Assembly: GCA_037962975.1 (NCBI GenBank)
Contig: CM075674.1
Coordinates: 41,492,501-41,556,500, forward strand
Length of the DNA stretch: 64,000 nt
Origin: Clitoria ternatea
Taxonomy: Eukaryota > Streptophyta > Magnoliopsida > Fabales > Fabaceae
Direction of reading: 5' to 3'
Positions 60,478-64,000 of this stretch are shown in pieces. Position 1 is the stretch's first letter. Each line of letters opens with the position of its first letter. Under the pieces are notes generated by a model. That model was not told the origin of the DNA, did no database searches, and worked only from the letters and a program-made list of their open reading frames with translations. The position numbers and the translations under genes are program-made.

Positions 60478-62380
60478 AGACCCTAAAATTTAAGAATTAA
60501 GACTTTTGGTAAAATTTAAGAAATTGAAGACTAGATTGCTATTGGAATGATTTGAGTGTATGAAAATGATTTTTGAATTGGATTGGTATCAATTATTGAT
60601 GTTTTGGAATGGCTAAGGATGGTAAGAGTTGCATTTTGGTGGTGTTGGCATAAGAGAAATTGAAGGGTGCACTCTTGGAACGTTGGAAACCCATTATGGA
60701 TTATGGGTGAGGTGTTTAATGTGGATTTTAGAAAAATCTTGGTTAAAGGAGAGGAATTCCTAAAACCTAATAATATAAGGAAATAAAGTCTATGAACTAC
60801 TTAGAACATGATGAGAATCATGGATTTATTTAGTTGTGTATTTAGAATTGAGAATGATTCTTGAATGAGAAATTGATTACATTATGTGTATGTTAATTGT
60901 AGCATAAAATTCGGATAGCGAGGCGGGATTGTCTAATTTCTCAGATTACTTCTCTTGAGTTAGGAGAGGAGTTATATATCCTAAATGCATGAATTTAGAA
61001 ATATTGATGGTTATTGTATTGTGTTATGAATCACATTTGCCTTGCCTTAAATATTTTGAGTCATGATGCAATGAATGGCTTGATAATTGTTTGATAGCAA
61101 ATGTGTTGATGTATTTGAAATATATGTGGTGTGTTGCTTATTGTGAAATTGATGTGTGATGTGACTTATGGCAATGTATGTATGCCTACGCAATGCTGTA
61201 CAAGATTGTGCATTTCACTAATACCCCTTGTTTGTTTGTGATTGGTCCTCGGGCCAAAGATCAGATGATATGTGTAAGTATTGTGATATGAATATATAAA
61301 TATATGTGTATGTGTGTATTAGAAGCTTGTCCAATAAAATAATTAAGTGCAAAAGAAAATATTATTGTATATGGTAACAGATGTGGTGAGTTGGTAGTTG
61401 GTCTGAGCATGCATTGATGGTTCAATATAAAGCCAGAGGTTGTCCTTGCCCTAAGAAAATGTTGGAATGAGGTTTGGTGGTGGTCTTAGTAAGTTTTGAA
61501 TACCTGAGCGGTACTTGTATTGAAATCAGAATAAATTTCTTAGTTGTTGTGATTTATATGTGAGCATGTTTCACTGATTCTAGCCAAGAAAATACCATAG
61601 ACACCCGATGGGAGTCTTTCTTGTTTCTAAGTGTCCGTATTGAACAGTATAACATTTCTTGTGAAGGACTAATTCCAAAAGCATTGATCCCTAAAAAATA
61701 TATTAAGAGTTAAAGTCTGATAACTTGTTTTGCTTCTGCATACCCTTTAGTGCTTTTTATCTATCTCATGCTATAGTTATCGGAATTAAATGATTCTTGT
61801 CCTCAATTCTTCGTATCAAATTTTCCTAAAACTCTTATGTTGACCTTGAAACCTAGTTCTTGCTCAGTTAATCCCAATGGCACACTGATTTAAGATTTTC
61901 CTAATCCAGCTTGACCCTTCTTCAGTATTTTCAGTTTTTCTCTTTTGTATGACCTCAAAATCGATATATTCTTTTTCTAATAATTCTTAAACTTGTATAC
62001 CTAAAACTTTAATGAAGGACCCAAAAGCTAACTCCTTACACATTTTTCCCAGTAATTTTTCTAAGTGTGTTGAACCCTAATCTGTTACCACCTGGGACAG
62101 TTTTCAGTAATCGGAGCAAATATCTTACTCCTAATATTAGAATTATGAATATATGTTGAAGAAAGGTCTTGATGAAAAAGATTTTATAAGTTAATTTGCT
62201 CCAGACCCTAGTGCTTGCACCCTCAAATTTGTCAATATCATACATCAATAATTTTTATTGGTAAATGAAGTCTGTACATCTTATGACTAATCTTTGTATC
62301 TAAGTGTTTCAGGATACAAGTCTTAGGCTATGAAACAAAGGGGAAGTACCAACATTCAAAAGTCTGATAGGCTGACTGAG
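60478..62380. other. Resumed host sequence, LTR-like, no gene
   Basis: It continues the sequence interrupted at 43191 with GAGACCCTAAAATTTAAGAA, an LTR-like motif. I see no coding frame above about 70 codons with protein features, and no paired terminal repeat. Confidence 0.35.
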
Positions 62381-64000
62381 ACGCCCCAAACCCCCCCAAA
62401 TAAAATAGGGGAAAATTTTTCGCGTCTTTGAAAATATTAATAAATTCAATAATTAAAGTAGTGAAGTATTTTTCACCAAACCCCTGGATCTAAAATGAAC
62501 CACTCCCATATATGAAGATATGAGAAGGTGAAGTTAAAAGATTATTTTTCAATCAGAGTCAGCGGAGGAATTCATTTAATTTAATCATTGGCCGATTGAT
62601 TTCCAAGAGGAGGAATTTCATAAAATGTGGAAGGTAATTTATATAGCCTAGAGGTCCAGTACATACTCCTCAATACCTTCAAAATAATATTTAAGAAAGA
62701 AATAATGCATAACATTTTAAAATTTAATTTAAAATAACAAAATGAGAATCAGAGGCATACTCGCTCAAGCGTGACTCAAGTCGCTTGAGCGAGCCAGCGT
62801 ACCCACGCTTGAGCGGGCGCTGGGCGATGCTGAGCAAAATGAAGGAATGGGCATCAGGGCCAGCTCGCTTAAGCGAGCCCTATCTCGCTTGAGCGAGACA
62901 TGAAGGAATGCTTGAGCGAAGAGAGCGAGACGCTTGAACGAAGAAGGAAAGGAGCATCAGGGGTCGATCTCGCTTGAGCGGCCAAGGGCTCGTTTGAGCG
63001 AGATTAGTCCAGAAACGTTGAGGACTTTCTGGCCAATTTTCGCTTGGGCGAGGCACCACTCGCCTGGGCGAAAATCGTCCAGAATCCATTCTCCTTCTCC
63101 CTCGCTTGAGCGTTGCCCTTCACGCCTGGGCGAAAATTGTCCAGAATCAAAACACTGATTCTGTGGCAACCTCACTTGGGCGAAATGCGCGTCCGCTTGA
63201 GCGAATTTGGGGCAGAAACGAATCCCCTGTTCCACAACCATCTCGCTCGGGCGAGATTACTACTCGCTTGAGCGAGTTCTGCAGAAACTCAGCAGAAAAC
63301 GTGAACTTGCATTGCTAACACTCAACCTACCATACTAAAACTCAATCTATGGCAATTCATTCAGTTCCTACAAGATTTATACATTATATAACACCCTTGG
63401 AACCTGCCTCATTCACCATTAACCATCATCATGCTAACATTAGCTCATGCATATAATTTAAATTCATCATCAAACCACATGCACTCCCTACATACATCTA
63501 TATTCCACATCATTCCACAAGCTCTATAATATAGCATGAAAACACAACATCCATTCATTTAACAAAGTCAAGTATTCAGATTCATTCTTTACATTTTTTG
63601 GGTCATGAATGAAAATTGTCATTACACAAACATGTCCAATTTTCTCCCATGACCTCCAAAATTATCAACATTACAAAATTGAGTATATAAACCTCTTATA
63701 CTCTACAAAACAGATTTTATGCCGGCCAAGGCTTACGCATTCCTATCCATATTTTACCTTCTTCATACTCGGCCTCCAAAAGTTATAGGATTTAAGTCAT
63801 ACCTACATCAACTTTAAAAATGGCAACGGGGAGGTGAGTAACATAATCCAAATGAATTAAAGTCATACATTATGATGAAATACATGTATACTTGCACAAT
63901 TAGCAATCATTACACCACATCATACATTATACACAATACATCTTATAATTTCAAGTATACATTCACATTATCAATCATTTGGATTGCCAAACACACACAT
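62381..64000. mobile_element. LTR-like element, left end only, runs off the window
   Basis: It begins near TGAGACGCCCCAAACCCCCC, an LTR-type opening. It contains the CGCTTGAGCG array (62755-63280) and GGGAGGTGAGTAAC at about 63829, a motif also found in the 7824-12505 and 25802-28745 blocks. No coding domain is seen before the window ends. Confidence 0.45.
62755..63280. repeat. Dense CGCTTGAGCG word array
   Basis: About 18 copies of CGCTTGAGCG or one-base variants (CGCTCAAGCG, CGCTTAAGCG, CGCTTGGGCG, CGCCTGGGCG), often as TCGCTTGAGCGA. Open frames on both strands here are products of the repeated palindrome. Confidence 0.88.

Overview
This window is plant nuclear DNA, AT-rich and gene-poor, made almost entirely of nested transposable elements. 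An Athila/Calypso-type Ty3/gypsy element with a tRNA-Asp primer site, arrays of TAATCGATTA and CGCTTGAGCG words and an HSP20-like gene fragment make a legume (Vigna/Phaseolus/Glycine group) my best guess; that is inference. I see no intact ordinary host gene, no tRNA or rRNA gene and no CRISPR.

Layout. 1-1878 is old dispersed-repeat DNA. A CACTA (En/Spm) terminus at 1879 opens a CACTA region that contains a decayed HSP20-like gene (minus strand, 18869-19725), a broken TNP2 transposase (19965-24245) and the start of the second CACTA gene (24300-24591). Into it are inserted: a 14.9 kb Athila-type element on the minus strand (3396-18260, TSD ACTAC), which holds a 4.7 kb LTR-like insertion (7824-12505, TSD TTTAA); and a 1,377 bp LTR-like insertion (20390-21766, TSD GGGGT) inside TNP2. 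24592-35107 holds dispersed repeats, an LTR-like block and a 3'-truncated Ty1/copia element. A CACTA-type exon (36011-36280), a nested CACTA-like element with captured fragments (36434-40127, TSD ATA) and a CACTA right end (to 40968) follow. These may be the other half of the element that begins at 1879.

40969-42256 is a ~210-290 bp imperfect tandem repeat. 43197-60472 is a complete 17.3 kb Ty3/gypsy element of the Tat type on the minus strand, with 742 bp LTRs about 97% identical and TSD AGTGG. Its gag-pol is one 1,826-codon frame broken only by nine nonsense codons. Between pol and the 3' LTR it carries two diverged tandem copies of a plus-strand (antisense) gene, each with TATA box, conserved intron, coiled coil and poly(A) signal. 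Between and beyond the copies are hairpin repeats with compensatory base changes. 60478-64000 is more LTR-like DNA, including a dense CGCTTGAGCG array.

The most interesting signals are (1) the covarying 54-nt hairpin repeats, (2) the duplicated antisense transcription units, and (3) CACTCGG/CCGAGTG word arrays shared by three otherwise different retroelements. Nothing here looks able to move autonomously as it stands, but the Tat-type element is young and structurally complete.
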